Notes under the pieces: generated by a model
Seen by the model: the letters and a program-made list of their open reading frames with translations, nothing else
Told to the model about the DNA's origin: nothing
Databases searched by the model: none
DNA from: Actinoallomurus liliacearum
GTDB taxonomy: Bacteria; Actinomycetota; Actinomycetes; Streptosporangiales; Streptosporangiaceae
Assembly (NCBI RefSeq): GCF_039542035.1
Contig: NZ_BAABHJ010000011.1
Span: 1 to 64,000 of the forward strand
Reading direction: 5' to 3'
DNA: 64,000 nt
Shown: positions 8,335 through 17,589 of the stretch, piece by piece
Layout of the letters: each line of letters opens with the position of its first letter
How positions within the stretch are numbered: the stretch's first letter is position 1
Position numbers and translations under genes: made by a program

Positions 8335-9359
8335 GGGGCGACTCCGATCGTGGTGAGACCCAGTTGTTCGGGCAGACCGAGGGCGAGGTTCGCGCTCTGC
8401 ACGGCCCCGCCGGCGGTGCCCTTGGTCAGGTTGTCGATGGCGGCCACCGCGACGACACGGCCGGCCCGGTCGTCGAGGACGACCTGGACGACGGCGGTGT
8501 TGGCGCCGAGCGTCATGGCGGTCGCGGGCCACTGCCCTTCGGGCAGCAGGCGGACGAACGGTTCGTCGGCGTACGCCTGGGCGTACGCCTCGCGCAGGCG
8601 CTGCGCGGTGACGCCCGGCGCGGCCTTGGCCGAGCAGGTGGCGAGGATCCCCCGGCTCATCGGCGCGAGGGTCGGCGTGAACGACACGGTGACCGGGTGG
8701 CCGGCCACCGCGGAGAGCTGCTGGGTGATCTCCGGGGTGTGGCGGTGGACGCCGCCCACGCCGTACGCGCTCATGGAGCCCATGACCTCGCTGCCGAGCA
8801 GGTTGGGCTTGGGCGCCCGGCCCGCACCGGAGGTGCCGGAGGCGGCCACGATCACGGCGTCGGGCTCGGCCAGCCCGGCGGCGTACGCGGGGAACAGTGC
8901 CAGGAGCGACACGGTCGGGTAGCAGCCCGGCACCGCGATGCGCCGGGTGTCGCGGAGCCGCTCGCGGTTGCCGGGCAGCTCCGGCAGGCCGTACGGCCAC
9001 GTGCCGGCGTGCGTGCCGCCGTAGTAGTGCTCCCACTCGGCCGCGTCGGAGAGCCTGAAGTCCGCGCCGCAGTCGACGACGAGCACGTCGTCGCCGAGCC
9101 CCTCCGCGATCGGCCCGGACTGCCCGTGCGGCAGGGCCAGGAAGACCACGTCATGGCCGGCCAGGGTCTCGAATGTCGTTTCCGTGAGTATTCGGTCCGC
9201 CAGGGGGTACAGATGCGGCTGGTGCGTCCCGAGGAGAGTGCCCGCGCTGGACGCGGCGGTCAGCGCGCCGATCTCGAACTCGGGGTGGCCGGACAGAACG
9301 CGCAGCAGCTCACCGCCCGCATAGCCGCTCGCTCCGGCGACCGCCGCACGCGTGCCCAT
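8331..9359 (-). CDS. argC: N-acetyl-gamma-glutamyl-phosphate reductase
   Basis: First gene of the arginine operon; reduces N-acetylglutamyl phosphate with NADPH to the semialdehyde. The 342-residue protein has the nucleotide-binding GASGYAGGEL (9-18) and the catalytic cysteine in AVPGCYPTV (Cys146). The ATG at 9359 follows a very strong ribosome-binding site (GGAGGAGGAG, ending 5 bases upstream) and gives the family N-terminus. An upstream in-frame start would lie in the operator. Transcription is expected to be repressed by ArgR through the operators just upstream. Confidence 0.96.
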   Translation of the reverse strand: MGTRAAVAGASGYAGGELLRVLSGHPEFEIGALTAASSAGTLLGTHQPHLYPLADRILTETTFETLAGHDVVFLALPHGQSGPIAEGLGDDVLVVDCGADFRLSDAAEWEHYYGGTHAGTWPYGLPELPGNRERLRDTRRIAVPGCYPTVSLLALFPAYAAGLAEPDAVIVAASGTSGAGRAPKPNLLGSEVMGSMSAYGVGGVHRHTPEITQQLSAVAGHPVTVSFTPTLAPMSRGILATCSAKAAPGVTAQRLREAYAQAYADEPFVRLLPEGQWPATAMTLGANTAVVQVVLDDRAGRVVAVAAIDNLTKGTAGGAVQSANLALGLPEQLGLTTIGVAP

Positions 9360-9375
9360 CGTCTCCTCCTCCGCC

Positions 9376-9413
9376 GATGCGTTAAGTATGCATTTCCCTG
9401 CATCATCATGCAA
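9376..9413 (-). promoter_or_regulatory. argC promoter with two overlapping ARG boxes
   Basis: The minus strand reads TTGCAT (9408-9413), 17 bases, then CATACT (9385-9390), a usable -35/-10 pair. One palindrome, TGCATGATGATGCA (9399-9412), covers the -35 region, and a second, ATGCATACTTAACGCATC (9376-9393), covers the -10. Two adjacent 18-bp boxes are the classic arrangement for an ArgR hexamer, so arginine-bound ArgR should occlude RNA polymerase. The expected mRNA start leaves a leader of only about 20 bases. Confidence 0.7.
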
Positions 9414-9452
9414 CCGCCGTTCCGGCATCCGAGAAGACGCTAGTGTCCCTCC

Positions 9453-9836
9453 ATGCGCCGCATCGCCGTGCTCTCGCCGCCGCTGGCCGTCCTGCTCCTC
9501 GCCGCCGCCTGCGGTTCGGGCGGCACGCCGAAGGCCACGAAAACGGTGATGGCCGGCGCGGTGGACTGCGGACAGATCGACGCCGCCGGCGGCGCCTCCG
9601 CATACCTCAAGGTCACCAAGGGCTCGGCCCCGTGCGGGGAGGCGGTCTCGGTCTACAAGGCGTTCTTCGCCGCGGTCGCCGAGGGCAAGGCACCCGGGCA
9701 GGGCAGCGGAGGCGGGCTCGCGGTCCAGGGCTGGTCATGCGTGATCTACCCGTCCGACCAGATCCAGCAGAACGGCCGCGGCGCCGACTGCACCAAGGGC
9801 GGCACCACCGTCACCGCGTTCCAGAAGGCGCACTGA
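9453..9836 (+). CDS. small secreted lipoprotein, function unknown
   Basis: A 127-residue protein, divergent from argC. Residues 1-19 form a signal peptide with a lipobox ending LLAAAC, so Cys20 should be lipidated and the protein anchored outside the membrane. The mature part is small, Gly-rich, and has four further cysteines (39, 61, 96, 113), suggesting two disulfides. I do not recognise a named family. TAGTGT at 9441-9446, six bases before the ATG, could give a leaderless transcript. The 3' end lies in a 26-bp tandem repeat that reproduces its last codons downstream. Confidence 0.75.
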   Translation: MRRIAVLSPPLAVLLLAAACGSGGTPKATKTVMAGAVDCGQIDAAGGASAYLKVTKGSAPCGEAVSVYKAFFAAVAEGKAPGQGSGGGLAVQGWSCVIYPSDQIQQNGRGADCTKGGTTVTAFQKAH

Positions 9837-9898
9837 TCTCCGCCGGCCGGAGAGCGCACTGATCACCGCCGCCCAGAAGGCGCACTGATCACCGTCTC
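9821..9898. repeat. three tandem 26-bp units at the end of the lipoprotein gene
   Basis: Units 9821-9846, 9847-9872 and 9873-9898 all carry GCGCACTGATC at the same offset (9828, 9854, 9880). The first unit contains the last codons and stop of the lipoprotein gene; the first and third share CCAGAAGGCGCACTGATC exactly. The 26-base period is not a multiple of three, so copies beyond the stop are non-coding. Confidence 0.85.
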
Positions 9899-9997
9899 CG
9901 CTCCTCGGACGGCCACTCTCCCGCCACGACGATTCTTCGACGGCCGCGATCTGGGTATGTCGTTTGCCCCGATATAGCGCTGTTTAAGGAGAAAGAC

Positions 9998-11500
9998 GTG
10001 GCTCGCCATACGGAGCTCGAGCGAAAGTACGACGCCGACGCCGACTTCGTGCTTCCAGACCTGGAGGTGCGGGTCGGCGCCCCCGCGACGCACACCCTCC
10101 AGGCCCGCTACTTCGACACCGAGGACCTGCGCCTCGCCGCACGCGGGATCACCCTGCGCCGCCGCCAGGGCGGCGACGACGCCGGATGGCATCTGAAGCT
10201 GCCGGCCGGCAAGAACACCAAGCGTGAGATCCGGCTGCCGCTCGCCGAGAGCGCGCAGGACGTTCCGGCGGAGTTGGTCACGCTCGTCACCGCCCACACC
10301 CGTGGCCGGCCGCTGATCCCCGTGGCCGAGGTGGAGACCCGCCGGGTCGAACGCCCGCTGCTCGACGAGGACGGCCGGGTGCTGGCGAAACTCGCCGACG
10401 ACACGGTGCACGCGCACCCGTTCGGGCGGAACGGCGGCGAGGTCCGCCTGATGGCGTGGCGGGAGATCGAGATCGAGGCCGTCACCGCCTCGGACGACTT
10501 CCTGGCCGCTGTCGGCGACCACCTGCTCGACGCCGGCGCCCGCGAGGCCGCCGCCCGATCCAAGCTGGCACGGACCCTGGAGACGGTCCCCGCCACGGCG
10601 CGGCCGCCGGCCACCGGCACCGCCGGCGACGTGCTGGTGACCTACCTGGGCAAGCACTTCGCGAAGATGCTGGCGTACGACCCCCTGGTCCGGCTGGCCG
10701 ACCACGACGACGACTCGGTGCACAAGATGCGGGTGGCCGCCCGGCGGATGCGCAGCCTCCTGCGCACCCACCGGCGCCTGATCGAGCCGGCTCGCGCCGC
10801 CGGCCTGGAGACCGAGCTGAAGTGGCTGGCCGACGCCCTGGGCGAGGTCCGCGACCTGGAGGTCCTCCGGGCGCGGTTCGAGCGGCGCCTGGCGCAGTTG
10901 CCGGATACCGACCAGGAGCCGAGCTGGCTCGCCGGAATGGCGGCGGAGGAGCTCCGTGCCCGCGACCGGCTCCGGGAGGCGCTGTCGACGCCGCGCTACC
11001 TCGCCCTCCTCGACAGCGTCGACGCCTTCCTCGCCGCCCCGCCTCTCCTCGACCGACGCGCCGGCCGAGCCGCCCGGCCGGAGACGGCCAAGGCCGTCGC
11101 CAAGGCCTGGCGGAAGATGCTGCGCCGCCATGCCCACGCGGCCGGCCTGCCCGCCGGTCCCGCGCGCGACGCGGCACTGCACCGGACAAGGAAGGCCGCC
11201 AAGCGCGCCCGCTACACCGCCGAGGCCGCCGCGCCCGCCCTGGGCTCACCCGCCAAGAAGCTGCTCCGCCGGGCCGAGCGGCTGCAGGAGCTGCTCGGCG
11301 CCCATCACGACGGCGTCGTCGCCGCCGAGCGACTCGGTGAGCTGGCCCGCCGACCCGGGACGCCGGCCATCGAGGCGTTCGCCCTCGGCCGGCTCAGCGA
11401 GCGGGAGGAGCGCGACCGGGAACGCCCGCTGCGGGACCTGCCGGCCGCGGTGAAGAAGGCCGCCAAGCGCAAGCCGCTCCGGAGACTCGGCGCGAGCTGA
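9998..11500 (+). CDS. CYTH and CHAD domain protein
   Basis: A 500-residue two-domain protein. The N-terminal CYTH (triphosphate tunnel metalloenzyme) domain, about residues 1-195, opens with the signature ELERK (6-10) and has alternating basic/acidic strands (RYFDTEDLRL, WHLKLPAGK, WREIEIE). The helical CHAD domain, about 208-490, carries conserved histidines and arginines (HKMRVAARRMRS, 242-253; HRTRKAAKRARY further on). CHAD domains bind inorganic polyphosphate and CYTH domains act on triphosphates, so a role in polyphosphate metabolism is likely but unproven. GTG at 9998 follows AAGGAGAAAGAC. Confidence 0.9.
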   Translation: MARHTELERKYDADADFVLPDLEVRVGAPATHTLQARYFDTEDLRLAARGITLRRRQGGDDAGWHLKLPAGKNTKREIRLPLAESAQDVPAELVTLVTAHTRGRPLIPVAEVETRRVERPLLDEDGRVLAKLADDTVHAHPFGRNGGEVRLMAWREIEIEAVTASDDFLAAVGDHLLDAGAREAAARSKLARTLETVPATARPPATGTAGDVLVTYLGKHFAKMLAYDPLVRLADHDDDSVHKMRVAARRMRSLLRTHRRLIEPARAAGLETELKWLADALGEVRDLEVLRARFERRLAQLPDTDQEPSWLAGMAAEELRARDRLREALSTPRYLALLDSVDAFLAAPPLLDRRAGRAARPETAKAVAKAWRKMLRRHAHAAGLPAGPARDAALHRTRKAAKRARYTAEAAAPALGSPAKKLLRRAERLQELLGAHHDGVVAAERLGELARRPGTPAIEAFALGRLSEREERDRERPLRDLPAAVKKAAKRKPLRRLGAS

Positions 11501-11718
11501 CGCGCCCGGCGGTTTCCCGAGCAACGCGGGCGGGCGCCTCGCACTCGGGCGGCACCCGGAGCGAGTGCCGCCGACGCGCCGAGGCGCCTCCCGTTCCCGG
11601 GCGCGGGAACGGGTTGGCCAAGGCTTCTCCCGGATTTGTCCCGTCGGCCGTGATGAGTTGCGAATCGCTTGAGATCACTGTCCTGCCCCGATGACCCCGA
11701 ACCCCGAGGCAGGACCTC

Positions 11719-13758
11719 ATGAGCATCGACCGTCGACGATTCCTGCAGCTCGCCGGTGGTACGGCCGCGATGACCGCGCTGTCCACGAGCATCGCCCGCG
11801 CCGCGGAGATCCCCGCCGCCCGCCGCAGCGGCACCCTGCGCGACATCGAGCACATCGTGGTGCTCATGCAGGAGAACCGGTCCTTCGACCACTACTTCGG
11901 CACGCTGCGCGGCGTGCGCGGCTTCGGCGATCCGCGTCCCGTGACGCTGCCCGGCGGCAAGCCGGTCTGGTACCAGTCCGACGGGACCAAGGACGTCCTT
12001 CCGTTCCGGCCGGACGCCACCGACCTCGGCCTGCGCTTCCTCCAGGACCTCGACCACAGCTGGAACGGCGGGCACGCGGCCTGGAACAACGGCGCGTACG
12101 ACCGCTGGGTGCCGGCCAAGACCGCCACCACGATGGCCTACCTCACGCGCGAGGACATCCCGTTCCACTACGCGCTGGCCGACGCCTTCACGATCTGCGA
12201 CGCCTACCACTGCTCGATGATGGGGCCGACCGACCCGAACCGTTACTACATGTGGACCGGCTACACCGGCAACGACGGCAAGGGCGGCGGTCCGGTCCTC
12301 GGCAACGACGAGGCGGGATATTCCTGGACCACCTACCCCGAGCGCCTGGAGAAGGCCGGGATCTCCTGGAAGATCTACCAGGACGTGGGCGACGGCCTCG
12401 ACGCGAAGGGCTACTGGGGCTGGACCGGGGACGCCTACATCGGCAACTACGGCGACAACTCGCTGCTGTACTTCACGCAGTACCGGAACGCCGAGCCCGG
12501 CGATCCGCTGTACGACCGGGCGCGCACCGGCACCGACGCCAAGCACGGGCAGGGGCTCTTCGACATCCTCCGCGCCGACGTCAAGGCGGGAAGGCTGCCG
12601 CAGGTCTCCTGGATCGCGGCTCCCGAGGCGTTCACCGAGCACCCGAACTGGCCCGCCAACTACGGCGCCTGGTACATCGCCCAGGTCCTGGACGCGCTGA
12701 CCGCCGACCCGGACGTGTGGAGCAGGACCGCGCTGTTCATCACCTACGACGAGAACGACGGCTTCTTCGACCACGCGGTGCCGCCGTACCCTCCGTCGTC
12801 TCCCGCGCAGGGACGTTCGACGGTGGACGTCACCGGCGAGGTCTACCACCCGTCGGGGCCCGGCGGTGACGTCGCGGGCCCGTACGGCCTCGGGCAGCGC
12901 GTCCCGATGTTCGTGGTCTCGCCGTGGAGCAAGGGCGGCTGGGTGTGCTCGGAGATCTTCGACCACACTTCGATCATCCGCTTCATGGAGCAGCGTCTCG
13001 GGGTCCGGGAGCCGAACATCTCGGCCTGGCGCAGAGCGGTCTGCGGCGACCTGACCTCGGCGTTCGAATTCGGCCGGACGGCCGCCGCGATGCCCGCCCT
13101 CCCCGACACCAGCGGGTACCTTCCGCCCGACCGCGACCGGCACCCCGACTACGTGCCGAAGCCGCCGGCACACCCGGCACTGCCCCGTCAGGAACGCGGA
13201 CTGCGTCCCGCCCGGCCGCTCCCGTACGACCTGACGGCGGACGGTCGCGCGAGCGCCGGCGGTCTGGTGATCGAGTTCGCCGAGCACGGTGCGGCGGCCG
13301 CCGCCCTCCAGGTCACCTCCGCGACTCACGCCGGCGGGCCCTGGACCTACACCGTCGGGCGCGGCGCGCGGCTCTCCGGGACGTGGGGTCCGGGCGCGTA
13401 CGACTTCGAGGTGCACGGCCCGAACGGCTTCTTCCGGCGGCTCGCGGGACGCGGCGGCGCCGGCCCGGAGGTGTCGGCACGCCACGACGGGAGCGCCGAA
13501 CGGGTTCGCCTGGTGCTGACCAACGACGGCGAGCAGCCCGTACGGCTGACGGTCAAGGACGCCTACGGCGACGAGCGGCCGGTGACGTACCGGCTGCGGC
13601 CGGGCGGGCGCGCCGTGCACGTCGCGTCCGCCCGTCGCCGCCACGGCTGGTACGACCTGTCGGTCGTGTCCGACGATGAGAGGTTCCTCCGGCGGCTGGC
13701 CGGTCACGTCGAGAGCGGGCGCCCGAGCACCAGCGACCCGGCGATCGCCACCGTCTGA
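11719..13758 (+). CDS. Tat-exported phosphocholine-type phospholipase C
   Basis: Predicted secreted phospholipase C of the non-zinc PLC/acid phosphatase superfamily, hydrolysing phosphatidylcholine- or sphingomyelin-like lipids. Residues 1-28 form a twin-arginine signal (RRRFLQL, then an Ala-rich stretch ending ARA). The catalytic domain starts with the metal/nucleophile region MQENRSFDHYFG (50-61) and includes YDENDGFFDH; the last 170 or so residues resemble the beta-sandwich C-terminal repeats of these enzymes. Length (679) is typical. No PHO box was found upstream, so phosphate control is not supported. Two hairpins follow the stop. Confidence 0.93.
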   Translation: MSIDRRRFLQLAGGTAAMTALSTSIARAAEIPAARRSGTLRDIEHIVVLMQENRSFDHYFGTLRGVRGFGDPRPVTLPGGKPVWYQSDGTKDVLPFRPDATDLGLRFLQDLDHSWNGGHAAWNNGAYDRWVPAKTATTMAYLTREDIPFHYALADAFTICDAYHCSMMGPTDPNRYYMWTGYTGNDGKGGGPVLGNDEAGYSWTTYPERLEKAGISWKIYQDVGDGLDAKGYWGWTGDAYIGNYGDNSLLYFTQYRNAEPGDPLYDRARTGTDAKHGQGLFDILRADVKAGRLPQVSWIAAPEAFTEHPNWPANYGAWYIAQVLDALTADPDVWSRTALFITYDENDGFFDHAVPPYPPSSPAQGRSTVDVTGEVYHPSGPGGDVAGPYGLGQRVPMFVVSPWSKGGWVCSEIFDHTSIIRFMEQRLGVREPNISAWRRAVCGDLTSAFEFGRTAAAMPALPDTSGYLPPDRDRHPDYVPKPPAHPALPRQERGLRPARPLPYDLTADGRASAGGLVIEFAEHGAAAAALQVTSATHAGGPWTYTVGRGARLSGTWGPGAYDFEVHGPNGFFRRLAGRGGAGPEVSARHDGSAERVRLVLTNDGEQPVRLTVKDAYGDERPVTYRLRPGGRAVHVASARRRHGWYDLSVVSDDERFLRRLAGHVESGRPSTSDPAIATV

Positions 13759-13790
13759 GCCACCGACCCGGTCGTACGCCCGGCCGACGC

Positions 13791-13818
13791 GCCGTGGTCA
13801 CGCGTGCGTGACCACGGC
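13791..13818. terminator. hairpin between convergent plc and pheT genes
   Basis: A perfect inverted repeat: GCCGTGGTCACGC (13791-13803) pairs with GCGTGACCACGGC (13806-13818). It lies 33 bases after the phospholipase stop. There is no T-run on either side, as is common for actinobacterial terminators, so it may act in both directions. Confidence 0.6.
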
Positions 13819-13833
13819 GCGGACCTGGAGTCC

Positions 13834-13871
13834 GTCGCGAAGTCCTACGGACGAGGACTTCGCGACAGGCC
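13834..13871. repeat. second hairpin, related to the MITE at 34.3 kb
   Basis: GTCGCGAAGTCC (13834-13845) pairs with GGACTTCGCGAC (13855-13866) around a 9-base loop. Bases 13845-13871 match 34313-34339, the right end of the 80-bp element at 34.3 kb, at 24 of 27 positions. It could terminate pheT and plc transcription, but the shared sequence suggests a decayed mobile-element copy. Confidence 0.65.
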
Positions 13872-13874
13872 TCC

Positions 13875-16355
13875 TCAGGCGCCCCGCAGGACGGCGCCGA
13901 CCCGCTCGGCCGCCGCGGCCACGGCGGCGTCCCGGGCGGCGGTGGTCTCCTCGGCGGTGAGGGTACGGTCGGGCGCGCGGAAGCGAAGCGTGTAGGCGAG
14001 CGACTTGTTGCCCTCGCCGACCTGCTCCCCCGTGTAGACGTCGAACAGCCGGATCGACTCCAGCAGCCCCGCGGCGCCGTGCGTCTCGATGCCCGCCCGC
14101 AGGGCCGTCTCCACCTCGGCGGCGGGCACGTCATGGGCCACCGTGAGCGCGATGTCCTGGGTGGCCACCGGATAGGTCGCGATGTGCGGCGCGAGCACCG
14201 TGCCGACCGCCTTCGACTCGAGCCGGCTCAGGTCGAGTTCCATCGCGCAGGCGCGCGCCGGCAGGTCGAACGCCTTGGTCACCCGGGGGTGCAGCTCCCC
14301 CGCGTGGCCGACGAGCGTCCCGTCGGCGAACAGCGCGGCGCAGCGTCCGGGGTGCCAGGGGGCGTGCTGGTCCGCCTTGACCTCCAGCTCGACGCCCGCC
14401 TCGGCCGCGACGATCCGGGCGGCCTCGATGGCGTCGGCCCAGGTCGCCGGGCGGCCCTCGCCCCACCAGCCGGCCGGCTCACGCTGTCCGGCCAGGACGA
14501 CGGCCACCCGGAACGGCTGGTCGGGCAGTGCCGCCTCGATCGCGGCGAGCTCCTCGGCGGTGGGCGCCCGGTCGACCGGCGGCCGGGGCGGCGTCGGGGC
14601 GTCCGGGCGAGGCCGATACACCAGGCCCGTCTCGAACAGGGCGACGTCGGAGAAGCCGCGCCCGAGGTTGCGGTGCAGCGAGCGCAGCAGCGCCGGCAGC
14701 AGCGTCGTCCGCAGGAACGGCTCTTCTTCGGTCAGCGGGTTGGCCAGCCGCAGCGCGCGCCGGCGGGCGTCGTCGGCGGGCAGTTGCAGGGCGCCGGCGT
14801 CGGCCGCGGACACGAACGGGTAGTTGATCACCTCGTGGTATCCGGCGGCGGCCAGGGCCCGACCGACACGGCGGCGCAGCCGCTGCGCCGGGGTGAGGCC
14901 ACGGCCGGCCACCGAGCGCGGCGCGCGGGCCGGGATGTTCTCGTACCCCTCGAGCCGGATGACCTCTTCGGCGAGATCGTTCGGGTCGCACAGGTCCGGC
15001 CGCCAGGACGGCGGGGTCACGGTCAGGACGTCCTCGCCGGTGACCTCGCAGCCGACGTCGCGGAGCCGCCTGACGACCGTGTCGTGGCCGTAGGTCACGC
15101 CCGCGACGCGGTCCGGGTGGTTCGCCGGGATCGTGATCGTGGCGGTCTCCGCCGGCGCCTCGGCGTGCGTGACCCCCGGAAGGATCTCCGCGCCGCCGAG
15201 TTCGGCCAGCATCCGCACGGCCCGGTAGGTCGCCACGAGCGGCAGCTCCCGGTCGACACCGCGCTCGAAGCGGTACAGCGCCTCGCTCTTGAGCTTGTGC
15301 CGGCGGCCCTGGCGCGCCAGGTCGCTCGCCGCGAAGTGCGCGCCCTCGATCACCATGTCGGTCGACTTCTCGTCGATCTCGGTGTTCAGGCCGCCCATCG
15401 TGCCCGCCAGCGAGAGCGGACCCGACCCGTCGGTGATCAGGACGTCGTCGGGGTGCAGATCCCGTACGACGTGGTCGAGGGTCTCCAGCCGCTCGCCGGG
15501 CTCCGCGCGGCGTACGACGATCGGGCCGGTCAGCTTGGCCCGGTCGAAGGCGTGCAGCGGCTGCCCGAGCTCCAGCATGAGGTAGTTGGTGACGTCGACG
15601 GCCAGGGAGACCGAGCGCATCCCGGCGCGGGCCAGCCGGACCCGCATCCACAGCGGCGACGGCGTGTCCGGCGCGAAGCCGCGCACCTCCCGCAGCACGA
15701 AGCGGTCACAGCCGGTCGGGTCGGCGATGCTCGCCGGGTACGACTCGCCGGTCTCGGCCGGGATCTCGAGGTCGGCCGGGTCGCGGAACGGTACGCCGAA
15801 CGCCGTCGCCGCCTCCCGCGCGATGCCGCGGATCGACGCGGTATAGCCCCGGTCGGGGGTGATCGCGATGTCGAGCACCTCGTCGCGCAGCCCGACCAGC
15901 TCGACGAAGTCCGCCCCGAGCGGGGTGTCCGGCGGCAGCACGAGGATGCCGGGGCTGCTCTCGGCCAGGCCGAGCTCGGCCTCCGAGCAGATCATGCCGT
16001 CGGAGACCCGGCCGTACGTCTTGCGCGCGGCGATCTTGAAGCCGCCGGGCAGGACGGCCCCGGGCAGCGAGGCCGGGACCCGGTCGCCGACGGTGAAGTT
16101 GGTCGCCCCGCAGACGATGCCGCGCGGCTCCGCCTCGCCGACGTCGACCTGACAGAACCGGATCGGCTTCTTGAAGCCGGTCAGCTCCTCGATCTCCAGG
16201 ACCTGGCCGGTGACCACGCCGGACACGTCGTGCCCGACGGCCTCGACCGACTCGACCTCCAGACCGGCCGCGATCAGCTTCTGGGCGATGTCGCGGGCGG
16301 TGACCTCGGCGGGCAGCTCGGCGTACTCCCGCAGCCACGAAACAGGGACGCGCAT
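13875..16355 (-). CDS. pheT: phenylalanyl-tRNA synthetase beta subunit
   Basis: Beta subunit of the (alpha-beta)2 enzyme charging tRNA-Phe. The 826-residue protein has the N-terminal EMAP/tRNA-binding-like domain (GVVTGQVLEIEEL near 45-57), the B3/B4 editing domain that removes mischarged tyrosine, the B5 domain, a catalytic-like core (EEPFLRTTLLPALL), and a C-terminal ferredoxin-fold anticodon-binding domain (IRLFDVYTGEQVGEGNKSLAY). Its ATG shares one base with the pheS stop (TGATG), giving coupled, equimolar translation. Confidence 0.97.
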   Translation of the reverse strand: MRVPVSWLREYAELPAEVTARDIAQKLIAAGLEVESVEAVGHDVSGVVTGQVLEIEELTGFKKPIRFCQVDVGEAEPRGIVCGATNFTVGDRVPASLPGAVLPGGFKIAARKTYGRVSDGMICSEAELGLAESSPGILVLPPDTPLGADFVELVGLRDEVLDIAITPDRGYTASIRGIAREAATAFGVPFRDPADLEIPAETGESYPASIADPTGCDRFVLREVRGFAPDTPSPLWMRVRLARAGMRSVSLAVDVTNYLMLELGQPLHAFDRAKLTGPIVVRRAEPGERLETLDHVVRDLHPDDVLITDGSGPLSLAGTMGGLNTEIDEKSTDMVIEGAHFAASDLARQGRRHKLKSEALYRFERGVDRELPLVATYRAVRMLAELGGAEILPGVTHAEAPAETATITIPANHPDRVAGVTYGHDTVVRRLRDVGCEVTGEDVLTVTPPSWRPDLCDPNDLAEEVIRLEGYENIPARAPRSVAGRGLTPAQRLRRRVGRALAAAGYHEVINYPFVSAADAGALQLPADDARRRALRLANPLTEEEPFLRTTLLPALLRSLHRNLGRGFSDVALFETGLVYRPRPDAPTPPRPPVDRAPTAEELAAIEAALPDQPFRVAVVLAGQREPAGWWGEGRPATWADAIEAARIVAAEAGVELEVKADQHAPWHPGRCAALFADGTLVGHAGELHPRVTKAFDLPARACAMELDLSRLESKAVGTVLAPHIATYPVATQDIALTVAHDVPAAEVETALRAGIETHGAAGLLESIRLFDVYTGEQVGEGNKSLAYTLRFRAPDRTLTAEETTAARDAAVAAAAERVGAVLRGA

Positions 16356-17464
16356 CAGATCTCCATCCCGAACGCCTGGGTGAAGCGCACGTCACCCTCG
16401 AACATGTCGTGCATGTCCTCGACACCGTGCCGGAACATGAGCGTGCGCTCGACGCCGAGGCCGAACGCCCAGCCGCTGTACCGCTCCGGGTCGACCCCGG
16501 CGGCGACCAGCACCCGCGGGTTGACCATGCCGCAGCCGCCCAGCTCGATCCAGCCCTCGGACCGGCAGGTGCGACACGGCTCGCCGCCCGGCTCGGCCGA
16601 GGCACCGCGGCAGACGAAGCACTGCATGTCCACCTCGGCGGACGGCTCGGTGAACGGGAAGTAGTACGGGCGGAACCGGGTCTTCAGGCCCGCGCCGAAC
16701 ATGCCGGTGACGAACGCGCCGATCGCGCCGCGCAGGTCGGCCATCGTGATGCCCTCGTCGACGACGAGGCCCTCCATCTGGTGGAAGACGGGGCTGTGCG
16801 TCGCGTCGAGCTCGTCGGTGCGGAAGGTACGGCCGGTGCACACGACGTAGACGGGCAGCTCACGCGTCAGCAGGGCGCGGATCTGCACCGGCGAGGTGTG
16901 GGTGCGCAGGACCAGCCCGGAGTCCTCGGACTCGACGAAGAAGGTGTCCTGCATCTCGCGCGCCGGGTGGGCGGGCGGGAAGTTCAGCGCGTCGAAGTTG
17001 AACCACTCGGCCTCGACCTCGGGGCCCTCGGCCAGCTCGAAGCCCATGGAGACGAAGACGTCGGCCATGCGTTCGGCGATGGTGGTCACCGGGTGCCGGG
17101 CGCCGCGCGGCGCGCGGTCGAGCCGGAGGGTGACGTCGACGGCCTCCTCGACGAGGACGCGCTGGTCGCGCTCCTCCTCCAGCTCGGCCTGGCGTGTCTT
17201 GAGCGCCTCGGAGACCTCACGGCGGGCCGTGCCGACGCGCTTGCCCGCCTCGGCCTTGGCGTGCGGCGGCAGGGCGCCGATCTCCCGGTTGGCGAGCGCG
17301 AGCGGCGAGCGGTCGCCGGCGTGGGCGAGGCGGACCTGCTTCAGCTCGTCGAGGCTCGCGGCGGCCTGGATCGCGGCGAGCGCCTCGTCGCGCGCGCGGG
17401 CCACCTCGTCCGGATGGAGCGCGGTGACCTCGACGGGGTCATAGGACTTATTGGGTGCGGACAT
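16355..17464 (-). CDS. pheS: phenylalanyl-tRNA synthetase alpha subunit
   Basis: Catalytic class II subunit of PheRS. The 369-residue protein has an N-terminal coiled coil (about 20-110) that binds tRNA-Phe, then the class II core with motif 2 (TFRTDELDATHSPVFHQMEG) and motif 3 (FGLGVERTLMFRHG). A Cys-rich insert with CRTC replaces part of the loop found in shorter homologues and is common in actinobacteria. The gene order pheS-pheT is normal. No T-box or attenuator peptide is visible in the short upstream region. Confidence 0.97.
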   Translation of the reverse strand: MSAPNKSYDPVEVTALHPDEVARARDEALAAIQAAASLDELKQVRLAHAGDRSPLALANREIGALPPHAKAEAGKRVGTARREVSEALKTRQAELEEERDQRVLVEEAVDVTLRLDRAPRGARHPVTTIAERMADVFVSMGFELAEGPEVEAEWFNFDALNFPPAHPAREMQDTFFVESEDSGLVLRTHTSPVQIRALLTRELPVYVVCTGRTFRTDELDATHSPVFHQMEGLVVDEGITMADLRGAIGAFVTGMFGAGLKTRFRPYYFPFTEPSAEVDMQCFVCRGASAEPGGEPCRTCRSEGWIELGGCGMVNPRVLVAAGVDPERYSGWAFGLGVERTLMFRHGVEDMHDMFEGDVRFTQAFGMEI

Positions 17465-17589
17465 GAGTGTCAGTTACTCCAGCAATGGCGGAACGGCGAA
17501 CGAGTCTAGTCGGCGCATGGCCTGCGGCCCGTGACGCGGCCATCAGATGATCATGGCAGGACGGGCCGCTCGGGAAGCCCGCGGCGCTC

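Noticed and set aside
11641..11718. Possible PHO box before the phospholipase C gene
   Set aside because: No GTTCACC-like direct repeats are present; only a weak hairpin (CTGCC/GGCAG) was seen.
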